Below, piece by piece: positions 8,979 through 19,245 of a stretch of DNA of 64,000 bases. The stretch is from the NCBI RefSeq assembly GCF_040702995.1, contig NZ_CP159992.1:1203501-1267500 (forward strand), read 5' to 3'. The position numbers and the translations under genes are program-made. Every line of letters begins with the position of its first letter. Position 1 is the stretch's first letter. The notes beneath the pieces are model-generated. The model did no database searches and was not told the origin of the DNA. It saw nothing but the letters and a program-made list of their open reading frames with translations. This stretch comes from Paenibacillus sp. AN1007. GTDB lineage: Bacteria; Bacillota; Bacilli; Paenibacillales; Paenibacillaceae.

Positions 8979-9749
8979 ATGTCTTACCGGAAATTTGCCT
9001 ACGTTTACGATGAATTAATGGAAGATATGCCTTATCCGGACTGGATAAGGTTTGCAAGAACAGCCTGGGAACAGCATGGCATGCCTAAAAGTGTGGCGGA
9101 GCTTGGCTGCGGAACGGGTTCAATCACCATTCCGCTGGTGAATTCCGGCTTTGAAGTGACGGGCATTGACCTTTCGGCAGATATGCTGTCGGTTGCCCGC
9201 AGCAAGATGGAAGCAACGTCTCAAGGACATCGGTTGTACCGGGGAGGCAGCGTGCGCTGGGTGCAGCAGGATATGCGGGAGTGGAGAGTGCCTGAACCTG
9301 TGGACTCGGTCATATCGTTCTGTGATTGTGTGAACTATTTGCTGGAATCAGAAGATGTGATTCGTACATTCAGGCGAACATATGAGATGCTGAAGCCAGA
9401 AGGTACGTTTCTGTTTGATGTGCATCATCCGAACACACTCATTCGTTATGATGAAGAGCAGCCTTTTGTACTGGATGAGCGTTCCGTGTCTTACATCTGG
9501 ACATGTGATCTGGACCAGGAGCGGTGTGAAATCGAGCACCATCTAAGCATTTTCTCGCGTATTGAAGACGGCAGCAGGGATACGTACCAGAGATTTGAGG
9601 AAGTTCATGTGCAGCGTGCTTATGATCCGGATTGGATGAAGCTGGAGCTGTGCAAAGCGGGCTTCCGAGACGTGAAGGTGTATGCGGACTTTGAGTGGCA
9701 AGAGGCTGGAGACAGTGCGCAGCGTTTGTTCTACGTGGCTGTAAAATAA
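8979..9749 (+). CDS. yqeM: Class I SAM-dependent methyltransferase, YqeM-like
   Basis: 256 residues. The SAM-binding motif I is VAELGCGTGSITIPL, followed by the acidic residue in VTGIDLSADML. A later motif is VDSVISFCDCVNYLL. The protein begins MSYRKFAYVYDELMEDMPYPDW, typical of YqeM-type enzymes encoded between rsfS and comER. The substrate is unknown. The preceding terminator suggests separate transcription. No classical promoter was confidently placed in the 57 bases between. Confidence 0.88.
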   Translation: MSYRKFAYVYDELMEDMPYPDWIRFARTAWEQHGMPKSVAELGCGTGSITIPLVNSGFEVTGIDLSADMLSVARSKMEATSQGHRLYRGGSVRWVQQDMREWRVPEPVDSVISFCDCVNYLLESEDVIRTFRRTYEMLKPEGTFLFDVHHPNTLIRYDEEQPFVLDERSVSYIWTCDLDQERCEIEHHLSIFSRIEDGSRDTYQRFEEVHVQRAYDPDWMKLELCKAGFRDVKVYADFEWQEAGDSAQRLFYVAVK

Positions 9750-9791
9750 ATAAGCAGCTCGTATGTACATGGTTTGAAATACGATGGTTAG

Positions 9792-9837
9792 CTGTCCTTT
9801 GGCTGCATGTGATCATGCTGCCAAGGACAGTTTTTTT
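9792..9837 (+). terminator. Intrinsic terminator after yqeM
   Basis: CTGTCCTTTGGC (9792-9803) pairs with GCCAAGGACAG (9820-9830) with one bulged T, followed by seven T residues. Confidence 0.85.
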
Positions 9838-9894
9838 AACTGATAGGATAAAAGGTATTGCTGCTGGAAGGAAAGAGAGACATAATAAATTTAA

Positions 9895-9914
9895 TTCGGA
9901 AAGCGTTTTCCGAA
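9895..9914. promoter_or_regulatory. Perfect inverted repeat, candidate operator (cre-like)
   Basis: TTCGGAAA-GCGT-TTTCCGAA has eight-base arms and lies 37 bases before the APH start. Its centre GGAAAGCGTTTTCC resembles a CcpA cre site with both terminal bases altered. The A/T-rich stretch just upstream could contain the promoter. Regulator identity is inference. Confidence 0.5.
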
Positions 9915-9951
9915 ATGAGATGAACTATTCAATAACGGGAGGATGACAACG

Positions 9952-10908
9952 ATGGAAAGTACATATAAAACGAGATTATCCAAAGAGCAGCTGGATCAGA
10001 TCATTACACATCAACTCGCTGCGGCCATTCAGGAATGTGAAGAAATGATTGACGGATGGGCAAACCATGCCTATAAAATAGTGCTAAGTGACGGACGAAA
10101 AATTGTCCTTAAAATTGCGCCCTCGGCTGCAACCAATCTGATGCGCTGTGAGCAGGATCTGATGACAGCAGAAGTGGAAGCACTCCGGCTTGCTGCCGGT
10201 CTGAAGGATGTTCCTGTGCCTCAGGTGCTGGCTTATGATGCTTCGCTTGCTTTTGCACCTGCACAGTATTTTATTATGGAATACATGTCCGGGACGCCGT
10301 ATAACCAGGTAAAAACTCAACTTACAGTGTCAGAGCAGGAAGAAATTGAGCAGCAGTTAGGACAATATAACAAGCGAATCAACGAGATTAAGGGGGATCG
10401 ATTCGGTTATTTTTCGGGGAAGGACAGACAGCGCAGCACATGGAGAGAAGCATTTTTGATGTTGATGGAGGATATGCTTGCCGATGGAGAAAAGGCAAAG
10501 ATTGATATTGGTATTGACTACAATGAGCTGCGGCGTCTGATCGAGGAAAGATCAGATGTACTGGATGAAGTGACCGAACCCATGTTGATCAGCTGGGATC
10601 TGTGGGATGGTAATGTGTTGGTGCAGGATAAACAGATTACGGGCATTATCGATTTTGAACGCTCGTTGTGGGGTGATCCGCTGATGGAGCACTATTTCAG
10701 TCATTTTAACTATACTCCGGGATTTCTGAAAGGGTATGGCCGAGAGATTGTGACGGAGAGTGAGCGGAAGCGCAGAAGCTTGTACGATTTGTATTTTGAT
10801 CTTGCACTTCGAATTGAATGTGATTACCGGCAGTATGATAATCAGGAGCATATCCAATGGACGATTCAGAATCTGAAGAAGGGTATTGAACGTTTTCGGA
10901 ATGTTTGA
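9952..10908 (+). CDS. Aminoglycoside phosphotransferase (APH) family kinase-like protein
   Basis: 318 residues from the ATG at 9952, nine bases after GGGAGG; an ATG at 9943 is too close to that site. The N-lobe has a nucleotide-binding region (IDGWANHAYKIVL) and the lysine in IVLKIAP. The catalytic loop reads SWDLWDGNVLV, where Trp replaces the usual His of HGD but the catalytic Asp and metal-binding Asn are kept. The DFG-equivalent is GIIDFERSLWGDP. The family covers antibiotic, choline, fructosamine and homoserine kinases. No substrate can be assigned, and resistance should not be assumed. Confidence 0.85.
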   Translation: MESTYKTRLSKEQLDQIITHQLAAAIQECEEMIDGWANHAYKIVLSDGRKIVLKIAPSAATNLMRCEQDLMTAEVEALRLAAGLKDVPVPQVLAYDASLAFAPAQYFIMEYMSGTPYNQVKTQLTVSEQEEIEQQLGQYNKRINEIKGDRFGYFSGKDRQRSTWREAFLMLMEDMLADGEKAKIDIGIDYNELRRLIEERSDVLDEVTEPMLISWDLWDGNVLVQDKQITGIIDFERSLWGDPLMEHYFSHFNYTPGFLKGYGREIVTESERKRRSLYDLYFDLALRIECDYRQYDNQEHIQWTIQNLKKGIERFRNV

Positions 10909-10977
10909 AGAAGCATCATTGTAGTCGGGGAGCACGGAAATTATATCATCTGAGAAGGATGAATGTGAAGTGTCATA

Positions 10978-11006
10978 TTGACTTTGAGCCTGCATTTTTA
11001 TATAAT
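10978..11006 (+). promoter_or_regulatory. SigA-type promoter for the leuS T-box leader
   Basis: TTGACT (10978-10983), a 17-base spacer and TATAAT (11001-11006) lie just before the T-box leader. This would start a leader of about 335 bases. Confidence 0.75.
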
Positions 11007-11033
11007 GTTCCCGATATTGTATACATATTTCGA

Positions 11034-11310
11034 TGATAAGGATCAGTAGTAAATTCTGTACACGACAGAGAGTCGGCGGGTGGTGCAAGCCGATTGACAG
11101 TACTTTGCGAACTCGCCTTGGAGAAATGCGGTGACTACACCTTTCTATGCCTTCTGCATTGAATAGGAAATCCGCATCGGTTAACCGCCGTTACAGGTCT
11201 AGAGGGAGTGGATGACGAAGCACGTTCGTCCGCTAACTAGGGTGGTACCACGGGAATTCAACCTCTCGTCCCTAGCGCTGCAAACGCTACGGGATGCTGA
11301 GGTTTTTTTG
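11034..11310 (+). promoter_or_regulatory. T-box riboswitch (leucine specifier) upstream of leuS
   Basis: The invariant T-box AGGGTGGTACCACG is at 11239-11252. The specifier loop reads GAA-CTC with the Leu codon CTC at 11112-11114, matching the downstream gene. A terminator hairpin with a T-run occupies 11260-11309 and competes with the antiterminator formed by the T-box. Uncharged tRNA-Leu (anticodon GAG) would pair with CTC and the T-box to allow readthrough. The exact 5' edge is approximate. Confidence 0.93.
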
Positions 11311-11349
11311 TTGTTATCAAAGCGCGTATAACCTGAAGGAGGAATATAG

Positions 11350-13794
11350 ATGAGTGAGAATCATCAGCCGAAGCACGGCTATCAACCGCAAGTGATGGAA
11401 AAAAACTGGCAGCAGTATTGGGATGAAAACAAAACATTCAAAACAGGTGAGGACCCGTCGAAACCGAAGTTTTATGCTCTGGATATGTTTCCTTATCCGT
11501 CCGGTTCCGGACTGCACGTAGGTCATCCGGAAGGATATACAGCAACGGATATCGTATCCCGTTACAAACGGATGCGCGGATACAATGTACTTCATCCGAT
11601 GGGTTGGGACGCGTTCGGTCTGCCTGCAGAGCAGCACGCACTGGATACGGGGGAGCACCCGCGTCATATTACATTCCGCAATATCGACAATTTCCGTCGT
11701 CAGATCAAATCTCTCGGATTTTCGTATGACTGGGATCGCGAGATCAGCACAACGGACCCGGAGTACTACAAATGGACACAATGGATTTTCATCCAGCTGT
11801 ACAAAAAAGGTTTGGCTTATGTAGATGAAGTGCCGGTGAACTGGTGTGAGGCATTGGGTACGGTTCTGGCGAATGAAGAGGTTATTGACGGTAAAAGTGA
11901 ACGCGGCGGCCACCCCGTTGTACGTAAACCGATGCGTCAATGGGTGCTGAAAATTACGGAATATGCGGAGCGTTTGCTGGAGGACCTGGAAGAGCTGGAC
12001 TGGTCGGAAAGCATCAAGGATATGCAGCGTAACTGGATCGGCAAATCGACAGGTGCTGAAGTGGTTTTTGCCATTGAAGGCCGTGAAGAAGTGATCAAAG
12101 TATTCACAACTCGCGCAGATACATTGTTTGGTGCAAGCTTTGCAGTTCTCGCTCCAGAACATGAACTGGTGGACGTGATTACGTCTGAAACAGAGCGTGA
12201 GGCAGTGAAAGCTTATCAGGAGCAGGCTGCGCGTAAGAGTGATCTGGAACGTACGGACTTGGCCAAAGAAAAAACAGGTGTGTTCACAGGGGCGTATGCG
12301 ATCAATCCGGTTAACGGAGCAAAGCTTCCGATTTGGATTGCGGATTATGTACTGGCTGGTTACGGTACAGGGGCTGTTATGGCTGTCCCGGGGCATGATG
12401 CACGTGACTGGGAATTTGCGAAGCAGTTTGACCTGAATATCATCGAAGTCATTGAAGGCGGCGATGTCACAAAAGAGGCGTATACAGGCGACGGTGCACA
12501 CGTGAACTCCGATTTCCTGAACGGATTAAACAACGAAGAAGCTGCGGCGAAGATGATCGCTTGGCTTGAAGAGAACGGTAAGGGACAAGGTAAAACAACA
12601 TATCGTCTGCGTGACTGGTTGTTCAGCCGTCAGCGTTATTGGGGAGAGCCGATTCCGATTCTGCATCTGGAAGATGGAACAATGAAGACGGTGCCGGAAG
12701 ATCAACTGCCGCTGCTGCTTCCTGACATTGACCAGATCAAACCTTCAGGTACAGGAGAATCTCCACTGGCTAATGTGACAGATTGGGTGAATACGGTCGA
12801 TCCGGAAACAGGCATGAAAGCGCGCCGCGAAACGAACACGATGCCGCAGTGGGCAGGAAGCTGCTGGTATTATCTGCGGTTCATCGATCCTCACAATGAC
12901 AAGGAACTGATCTCGAAGGAGAAACAGCAGCAGTGGCTGCCAGTGGACTTGTACATCGGTGGAGCAGAACATGCGGTACTTCACCTGCTGTATGCTCGTT
13001 TCTGGCACAAAGTGCTGTATGATCTGGGCGTTGTACACACGAAAGAGCCATTCTACAAGCTGGTCAACCAAGGTATGATTCTGGGTACCAATAACGAAAA
13101 AATGAGTAAATCCCGTGGTAATGTGATTAACCCGGATGAGATTGTTAACGAATTCGGTGCAGATACACTGCGTCTCTATGAAATGTTCATGGGACCTCTG
13201 GAAGCGACCAAACCTTGGAACGCCAGCGGGGTCGAAGGGATGTATCGTTTCTTGTCACGTGTATGGCGTCTGTTCATCAACGAAGATACAGGTGCAGTTA
13301 ATGAGAAGATTACAGCAGATGGCGGAACGGATGAATTCAAACGCACAGCGCATAAAACAATCAAAAAAGTGACGGAGGATCTGGAGCATCTGCGTTTCAA
13401 CACCGCGATAAGCCAATTGATGATCTTCATTAACGATGCATACAAAGCGGATACACTGCCTCGTGAAGCAATGGAGAACTTTGTTCAGCTGCTGTCACCT
13501 TTGGCACCGCATATGGCGGAGGAACTGTGGAGTCGTCTTGGATATGAAGGTGGAATTTCCTACGTGGCTTGGCCTGAGTATGATGAGTCGATGACCGTGG
13601 ATGCAGAAGTGGAGATCGTGGTGCAGGTCAACGGCAAGATTGTAACTCGCGCAACAATTTCGAAGGATCTGGATGCACAAGGAATGCAGGACTATACGAT
13701 GGAACTGGCACCTGTGAAACAGGCGCTGGAAGGCAAGACTATTCGCAAAGTCATTGCCGTTCCAGGCAAACTGGTTAATATTGTTGCCGGTTAA
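11350..13794 (+). CDS. leuS: Leucyl-tRNA synthetase
   Basis: 814 residues, normal for bacterial LeuRS. The class I signature [12 protein letters not shown] (HIGH equivalent, near residue 57) and KMSKS in [12 protein letters not shown] (near residue 580) are intact. The CP1 editing domain between about residues 220 and 420 contains the conserved [13 protein letters not shown] block. The start follows GAAGGAGG. Expression is controlled by the Leu T-box. The 3' end overlaps the convergent comER gene by 20 bases. Confidence 0.99.
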   Translation: MSENHQPKHGYQPQVMEKNWQQYWDENKTFKTGEDPSKPKFYALDMFPYPSGSGLHVGHPEGYTATDIVSRYKRMRGYNVLHPMGWDAFGLPAEQHALDTGEHPRHITFRNIDNFRRQIKSLGFSYDWDREISTTDPEYYKWTQWIFIQLYKKGLAYVDEVPVNWCEALGTVLANEEVIDGKSERGGHPVVRKPMRQWVLKITEYAERLLEDLEELDWSESIKDMQRNWIGKSTGAEVVFAIEGREEVIKVFTTRADTLFGASFAVLAPEHELVDVITSETEREAVKAYQEQAARKSDLERTDLAKEKTGVFTGAYAINPVNGAKLPIWIADYVLAGYGTGAVMAVPGHDARDWEFAKQFDLNIIEVIEGGDVTKEAYTGDGAHVNSDFLNGLNNEEAAAKMIAWLEENGKGQGKTTYRLRDWLFSRQRYWGEPIPILHLEDGTMKTVPEDQLPLLLPDIDQIKPSGTGESPLANVTDWVNTVDPETGMKARRETNTMPQWAGSCWYYLRFIDPHNDKELISKEKQQQWLPVDLYIGGAEHAVLHLLYARFWHKVLYDLGVVHTKEPFYKLVNQGMILGTNNEKMSKSRGNVINPDEIVNEFGADTLRLYEMFMGPLEATKPWNASGVEGMYRFLSRVWRLFINEDTGAVNEKITADGGTDEFKRTAHKTIKKVTEDLEHLRFNTAISQLMIFINDAYKADTLPREAMENFVQLLSPLAPHMAEELWSRLGYEGGISYVAWPEYDESMTVDAEVEIVVQVNGKIVTRATISKDLDAQGMQDYTMELAPVKQALEGKTIRKVIAVPGKLVNIVAG

Positions 13795-14620
13795 TTTCAC
13801 TGGCACGAAACACCTCATCCAGCTTGACTAAATCTTCATCATATTTCTCATGTGTCGTATGGATCAGGTTGTCGAATACACCATCCAGGTTGTTTCGCAG
13901 CAGTGCAAGTGCCTGAGCGGTTATTCCGCCAGGTACAGCGACACGAGCTTGAAGTTCTTGCGGTGTGTAACCCCCTTCGGTGAGCAGCTTGCCTGTTCCC
14001 AGAAGCATCTCACCGGCAAGAGCACAGGCGTCTGCTCGTTTGATACCTGTCAGGCGTACAGCACTTTCGATCCATTGTTCCAGAAAGAATGATATAAATG
14101 CAGGTCCGCAGCTGGAAAAGTCCGATGTGATTCGGGTGCAGGCTTCATCCACTTGGTAAGGCTTGCCGATATGACTCAGCAGACCTTCCAGCACTTTGCG
14201 GTCTTCGGCCGTCATTCGCTCGCCATGGATGAACAGAGTTGCTCCGCTGCCGACCTGGTGAGTAACGCTGGGAATAACCTTGGAGACTTTGCAAGGAAGT
14301 GAAGATTCCAGATGGCGCAGCTGCACGGGACTGGTGATCGAGACAATGATATGATTGGGAGTCACGACAGGCAGGATATCATCAATCACATGTCGGAATT
14401 CCAGCGGCTTCACACACAGGAAGATGATGCTGCTGCGAATCACCGTTTCCCGATTGCTCTGTGATTCATGCAGTCCAGGGTAACGGAGGGATAGCTGACG
14501 TACTTTGGAAGGGGTGCGGTTGCTTGCTGCAATCTGACGGGGTTCGAGTGCACCGGATTGGATCAGGGCATAGATCAACAGACTGCCCATGCTGCCGGTT
14601 CCGATAAATCCAACCTTCAT
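13775..14620 (-). CDS. comER: ComER, pyrroline-5-carboxylate reductase family protein
   Basis: 281 residues from the ATG at 14620 behind AAAGGAGG; the frame is open 78 bases further upstream. The N-terminal Rossmann loop is [13 protein letters not shown]. The body follows the ProC fold ([41 protein letters not shown]). It lies divergent from comEA, as in B. subtilis, which identifies it as ComER. Its enzymatic role is not established, although P5C reductase activity is possible. Convergent with leuS, with overlapping stop regions and no visible terminator. Confidence 0.93.
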   Translation of the reverse strand: MKVGFIGTGSMGSLLIYALIQSGALEPRQIAASNRTPSKVRQLSLRYPGLHESQSNRETVIRSSIIFLCVKPLEFRHVIDDILPVVTPNHIIVSITSPVQLRHLESSLPCKVSKVIPSVTHQVGSGATLFIHGERMTAEDRKVLEGLLSHIGKPYQVDEACTRITSDFSSCGPAFISFFLEQWIESAVRLTGIKRADACALAGEMLLGTGKLLTEGGYTPQELQARVAVPGGITAQALALLRNNLDGVFDNLIHTTHEKYDEDLVKLDEVFRASEINRQQY

Positions 14621-14803
14621 TGGTTCAGGCCTCCTTTCATGCTTTACGGTAATGGCGCAGTATCTTCCATCTATTGTATGCAGGGGACTCTGGTCCACAT
14701 GACATGAAAATATGTAATTTATATACGCTATAGCATGAAACGGTTCGGAAGCACCGCCCGTGTTCGAAATGGTTTTTATTTTGAATATGAGGGAGTGCGG
14801 AAG

Positions 14804-15463
14804 ATGAGATGGAACAAAACGATGTCCATTGCTGCGGCAGTGGTTGGAAGCGTACTGATATTATGGTCGGGCAAAAGTGAACAGCCACCTAGCGGCTGGG
14901 AACCGATGCGGCTCGGCGCCAATCAGCCGACAAGTGAGCAGGACCACTCTGCTGCACCGTCGGCTGCTTTGGTTAGAGAGGATGCAGCTGCTCCAGCAAG
15001 TGATAGGAAAGAACATCATCCCGCTGCAGCATCTGAAGCAGGAGCAGCGCAGGATGCACAAGTTCAAGGTGAGACGTCAGGTGATTCGTCGCCTCAGTCA
15101 CAGGTTCCTGTTAATGAGAATCGGATCCCTGCAGCCGAACCAGCCGGGGCATCGGCTGATGAAACGACCGGAGTGAAGACGAAGGGCTCAGGTGCAAGTC
15201 TTTCAAGTTCAATCGAAGCGGCTGCTGTTCCCCATCCGTCCAGCACGGGCTCGGAAGCAGCAGGCAGTGACAGGATCGATGTGAACACGGCGTCAGTCTC
15301 CAAGCTCACAGAGCTTCCAGGGATTGGGCAGAAGAAAGCTCAGGCTATTGTGGATTATCGGAATGCCCATGGCCCTTTTACTAGAGTCAGTGAACTTACC
15401 AAAGTGAAGGGCATAGGCAGCAAGATGCTTGAGAAAATGGCACCATATGTACGGGTTCGCTAG
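14804..15463 (+). CDS. comEA: Competence DNA receptor ComEA
   Basis: 219 residues from the ATG at 14804, after GAGGGAGTG. A single N-terminal membrane anchor (MSIAAAVVGSVLILWSG) is followed by a long Ser/Ala/Pro-rich spacer to about residue 155. A C-terminal helix-hairpin-helix DNA-binding domain follows (VNTASVSKLTELPGIGQ and VSELTKVKGIGSKMLEKM). ComEA binds incoming double-stranded DNA outside the membrane and hands it to ComEC. First gene of the comE operon. Confidence 0.96.
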   Translation: MRWNKTMSIAAAVVGSVLILWSGKSEQPPSGWEPMRLGANQPTSEQDHSAAPSAALVREDAAAPASDRKEHHPAAASEAGAAQDAQVQGETSGDSSPQSQVPVNENRIPAAEPAGASADETTGVKTKGSGASLSSSIEAAAVPHPSSTGSEAAGSDRIDVNTASVSKLTELPGIGQKKAQAIVDYRNAHGPFTRVSELTKVKGIGSKMLEKMAPYVRVR

Positions 15464-15508
15464 GGACAACAGGATAAAAATGCATTCAAAGCGGGAGGAG
15501 GAAACTGT

Positions 15509-16030
15509 ATGGGTACAGTAGAGCTTCGCAAGGATTGGGATACGTATTTTATGGATATTGCTTATATGGTTTCCACGCGTTCCCGCTGTCCGCGCCGGCA
15601 CGTAGGGGCTGTTCTGGTTCAGGGAAAGAAACTGCTGGGGACAGCTTATAATGGTGCACCGATGGGGGTGCCGGATTGTTCCGAGGCCGGCTGCATGATC
15701 GCAGAAGAATACGAACTTGTAGTAACGGACGACCACGAGGAAATGGTTAAAAAGCAGCGCTGTATTCGTACCATTCACGCGGAGCAAAATTTGCTTTTGT
15801 TCACAGATCGTATTGATCGTGAGGGCTCCTCTGTGTATGTTACGGATGAACCCTGCTGGACCTGTGCCAACATGCTGGCGAACAGCGGTGTTACTGAAAT
15901 TGTTTTTCATCGCTCGTATCCCAAGGATACAAGCAAAGTGAAGAATATGATGCAGCAGAAAGGCATTTCGTTCCGCAGACTGGACAGTTACCAGCCTCCT
16001 CGGGAGACGATGATGACGGTAAGCAACTAA
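15509..16030 (+). CDS. comEB: ComEB, dCMP deaminase family
   Basis: 173 residues with the complete zinc-dependent cytidine/deoxycytidylate deaminase site: His90 and Glu92 in HAEQ, and Cys116 and Cys119 in PCWTC. The start follows GGGAGGAGG. Deamination of dCMP to dUMP is the family reaction. In B. subtilis comEB is not needed for transformation but is always in this operon. Spacing from comEA is 45 bases. Confidence 0.96.
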   Translation: MGTVELRKDWDTYFMDIAYMVSTRSRCPRRHVGAVLVQGKKLLGTAYNGAPMGVPDCSEAGCMIAEEYELVVTDDHEEMVKKQRCIRTIHAEQNLLLFTDRIDREGSSVYVTDEPCWTCANMLANSGVTEIVFHRSYPKDTSKVKNMMQQKGISFRRLDSYQPPRETMMTVSN

Positions 16031-16140
16031 ATAAAGCAACTAAACTGAACAGCGGATCGCGGCAGTTAGGCAGGAAATGTTTCAAGTGATGAGTGGCTGT
16101 ATCGAAAAGAATATACATGAAAAAGAAAAGTACGGGGAAG

Positions 16141-16179
16141 AACCTCCGGCAAGCCTAATTGGGCTTCCGGAGGTTTTTT
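16141..16179 (+). terminator. Intrinsic terminator between comEB and comEC
   Basis: AACCTCCGG (16141-16149) pairs with CCGGAGGTT (16167-16175), followed by a T-run. It would reduce readthrough from comEA-comEB into comEC. Confidence 0.85.
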
Positions 16180-16213
16180 GTGTATTCATAGGTGTGAGAG
16201 AGGAGGGGCCGCA

Positions 16214-19144
16214 GTGAAAAACAGACCGCTGCTTCGCTTTACAATCTTTTGGCTGTGTGGAAGTGGAATGGCATGTGTGCTGACAGGCTGGAATCTATTA
16301 TGGGGAATGATAGGGGCGGCAGCTTGTCTCCCGCTTGTATTGCGATTATTAAATATTCGGGGATGGTCTGTCCTTCTGCTGCTCATTGCGTTTATAGGCG
16401 GGGCGGTGCAATGGCAGTGGAATGATACTCGTAACTACAGCCATGTGCCGGAGTACTTCGATATGACTGCTGACGAAATCCACGGGTTAAATGGAGAAAT
16501 TGAAGGGGAGCTAGTATCGGACGTACGGGTAGATGGGGATCGGGCGGGTTTTGAGATGGTCATTTCATCCATGACAGCGGATCAAGAAATGCATCCAAAA
16601 ACAGAAGATTCAGATCCAAATCATGTTTTATCGCCAAGAACGTCTGAAACACTAAAGCTTCCGTCCAGAGTAAACGAACGAATTATCGTGCAGGTTCGAC
16701 TGATGGAAGAATCAGAACAGCAGACAGCAGCCTCCTGGAAGCGAGGAGACAAGCTGACGCTGTCAGGTTCTTGGGCTTTACCTGGAGAAGCCAGGAATTT
16801 TGGTGGATTTGACTACCGCAGTTATCTCAAAACGCAGTATATTCATTGGATGTTTAAGGTGAAGGGGGCTGATTCTGTTACTGCGGTGCCTCCCGAAGGA
16901 TGGAAACGAATCAGTATACTGCGATGGACAGATGCCGCAAGGCAGCTGCTGGGTTCAGCGGTAGACCAGCTGTTCCCCGAACCGCATGCCGGATATATGA
17001 AGGGGCTCATCATCGGCATGGCAAAAGATATTGATCCGGGTACGTACGGTCAATTCTCACAGCTCGGATTAACGCATATTCTTGCGATCTCTGGAACACA
17101 TGTTGCTGTATATGTTGCATCACTACTGATGCTCATGTCATGGCTGAAACTTACGAGAGAGACTGCCTTAACTGTGGTACTGTTTCTGATTCCGGCGTAT
17201 GTACTGCTTTCGGGCGGTTCCCCTTCTGTAATTAGGGCAGGCATGATGTCTATGATTGGTTTATATATGGCGAAGCGTGGACTGGCGAGGGACAGTCTGC
17301 AGATCATCAGTGCAGCTGCTTTGCTGATGATGTGGTGGAACCCCTATTTTTTGCTGAATGTCAGTTTTCAGCTGTCTTTTCTGGTGACGGCAGGATTAAT
17401 GATTTATATGCCGCTCATCAACAGGATGTTCAGTACATGGCCAAGATCGCTGGCGGCGACAGCTTCGGTGACGGTGACGGCGCAGCTGATCTCTTTTCCG
17501 GTGACCATTCTGTACTTTAACCAGTTTTCGCTGCTCTCTTTTGCGGCCAATTTTCTGCTGGTGTCCCTCATTAGTGCGGTGGTTTTACCTCTAGGAACGG
17601 CTGCCATGATGGTGTCATTCGTGTGGTTTCAGGCTGCAAAGCCGCTTGCATGGATTGCGATTCAGTTAAATCAACTAACCTTTTTGAGCGTGGAATGGAT
17701 GAACGGCCTGCCCGGTTTTGTGATGATCTGGGCCTCCCCTTCTCTGGTATGGATTGCAGCCTATTATGCGATTTTGTACGCACTGCTTCATTTGCTTCAT
17801 CAGAGGAGTGCCAGTGATAAGCCGCCGTATATACATGCGGAAGAAGAGGATACAGCTCCGCTTGATATTCGCGGACGAACTGCTGCTCCCCCGCGCAGCA
17901 TGTGGGGAACGGTGAGGCCATCTTCTCGTTTTGAAGGTACGGATTCAGTTAATCCTGTGCAGGCCTATACTCATAATCGTTTGTCCCTCACAGCACACCA
18001 TGCCCTTCCTGTCCAGACAGCAGAAGTGAGTCGGGGTTCACTCGCTGCCCTTGGTGCGAGTATTGCGTGGCCGGAGTACGCAGGTGCATTTACAGCCAAA
18101 GGTGCGGGATATTACAGCGAAGTACGAATGAGCAGGGTTCAGCGCTGGTTAAGTGGTGTGCTTGCCGTAAGTTTGGCAGCCGGATTATGGTGGGCTTATC
18201 AAACTCCTCGGCCTGCGGGAACAGGAGTGGTTCAGTTTCTCGATATTGGGCAGGGAGACAGTACTTTGATTACAACGCCAGAAGGCAGACATATTCTCGT
18301 AGATGGCGGAGGTACAATTGACTTTGGCGGCAGTAAACACTCGTGGAAAACAAGGCGTGACCCTTACGAAGTGGGGGCGAAGGTGGTCGTTCCTTTATTG
18401 AAAAAGAGAGGTATTCATCAACTGGACGCGGTGATTGCGACCCATGCCGATCAAGATCATGCAGGCGGACTGCAGGCTGTTCTGGAGCAGATTCCGGTGA
18501 AACGCTTCATGTTTAACGGAACGACAAGTGGAAAAGAGAAGTTTGATCAGCTGATACATACAGCGGTGGAGCGCCAAATACCGTTATTCGCGATTCGTCA
18601 GGGCATGATCTATAAGCCGGATCAGGAAACGTCGTTGTATTTCGTTTCACCGGACTTTAGTGATGAACTGGATGATATGTCGGGAGGCGTACCTTTTCAT
18701 GAGAATCAGAACGCTGCGTCGGTTGTCTTTTTGCTGGAGATGGCGGGAACGTCTATGCTCTTTACGGGGGATATGGATGCGGCAGCCGAGCAGGACGTGC
18801 TCTATGCTATTCAGGATGGTTCGCTGGCAGTCCCTATGTCAGACCATACGGGTCAAGATTTCCAAGGAGGTGGGATATCGATAGACATCCTCAAGGTTGC
18901 TCACCACGGCAGTAAAACATCCTCCTCAGACGCATGGCTCAGGTACTGGAATGCTAAAGCTGCACTAATCTCTGCGGGTGTAAACAATACTTATGGCCAT
19001 CCCAACCCGGGGGTAATGCAACGTCTGGAGGCGACGGGTTCGCGGATTTATCGAACCGACCAGATGGGCGAGGTACAGATGAGGGTGAAAGATGGCAGGG
19101 TGGATGTTCGGTATAAGCTGACTGAGGACATAAAACGAAATTAG
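16214..19144 (+). CDS. comEC: DNA internalization channel ComEC/Rec2
   Basis: 976 residues from a GTG at 16214, 8 bases after GGAGGGG. The N-terminal helices and DUF4131 region (residues 1-240) precede the Competence membrane domain with LGLTHILAISGTHVAVY. The C-terminal metallo-beta-lactamase-like domain has FLDIGQGDSTLI, ATHADQDHAGG, FTGDMDAAAE and KVAHHGSKTSS. It moves single-stranded DNA across the membrane. It is longer than the B. subtilis homologue (about 776 aa), chiefly because of a roughly 120-residue low-complexity linker between the membrane and metallo-beta-lactamase parts (17815-18150). Confidence 0.96.
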   Translation: MKNRPLLRFTIFWLCGSGMACVLTGWNLLWGMIGAAACLPLVLRLLNIRGWSVLLLLIAFIGGAVQWQWNDTRNYSHVPEYFDMTADEIHGLNGEIEGELVSDVRVDGDRAGFEMVISSMTADQEMHPKTEDSDPNHVLSPRTSETLKLPSRVNERIIVQVRLMEESEQQTAASWKRGDKLTLSGSWALPGEARNFGGFDYRSYLKTQYIHWMFKVKGADSVTAVPPEGWKRISILRWTDAARQLLGSAVDQLFPEPHAGYMKGLIIGMAKDIDPGTYGQFSQLGLTHILAISGTHVAVYVASLLMLMSWLKLTRETALTVVLFLIPAYVLLSGGSPSVIRAGMMSMIGLYMAKRGLARDSLQIISAAALLMMWWNPYFLLNVSFQLSFLVTAGLMIYMPLINRMFSTWPRSLAATASVTVTAQLISFPVTILYFNQFSLLSFAANFLLVSLISAVVLPLGTAAMMVSFVWFQAAKPLAWIAIQLNQLTFLSVEWMNGLPGFVMIWASPSLVWIAAYYAILYALLHLLHQRSASDKPPYIHAEEEDTAPLDIRGRTAAPPRSMWGTVRPSSRFEGTDSVNPVQAYTHNRLSLTAHHALPVQTAEVSRGSLAALGASIAWPEYAGAFTAKGAGYYSEVRMSRVQRWLSGVLAVSLAAGLWWAYQTPRPAGTGVVQFLDIGQGDSTLITTPEGRHILVDGGGTIDFGGSKHSWKTRRDPYEVGAKVVVPLLKKRGIHQLDAVIATHADQDHAGGLQAVLEQIPVKRFMFNGTTSGKEKFDQLIHTAVERQIPLFAIRQGMIYKPDQETSLYFVSPDFSDELDDMSGGVPFHENQNAASVVFLLEMAGTSMLFTGDMDAAAEQDVLYAIQDGSLAVPMSDHTGQDFQGGGISIDILKVAHHGSKTSSSDAWLRYWNAKAALISAGVNNTYGHPNPGVMQRLEATGSRIYRTDQMGEVQMRVKDGRVDVRYKLTEDIKRN

Positions 19145-19245
19145 CAGCTTAAAGTAGGAGATCCATTGTTGGGCCTTATTTCCGCAAAGTTCATTCAAGA
19201 ATCCAACGTTAAAATATTCGAGGAATGATTGATAAAGCTTGCCTG

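Noticed and set aside
9952..10908. Antibiotic resistance gene
   Set aside because: The APH fold is shared by many metabolic kinases, and nothing in the sequence or context shows aminoglycoside activity.
11317..12501. 394-codon minus-strand frame opposite leuS
   Set aside because: Antisense shadow that also runs back into the leuS leader; no domain or ribosome site.
14700..14760. ComK box between comER and comEA
   Set aside because: AAAATATGTAATTT is only a loose half-match to paired AAAAN5TTTT sites; not enough to support.
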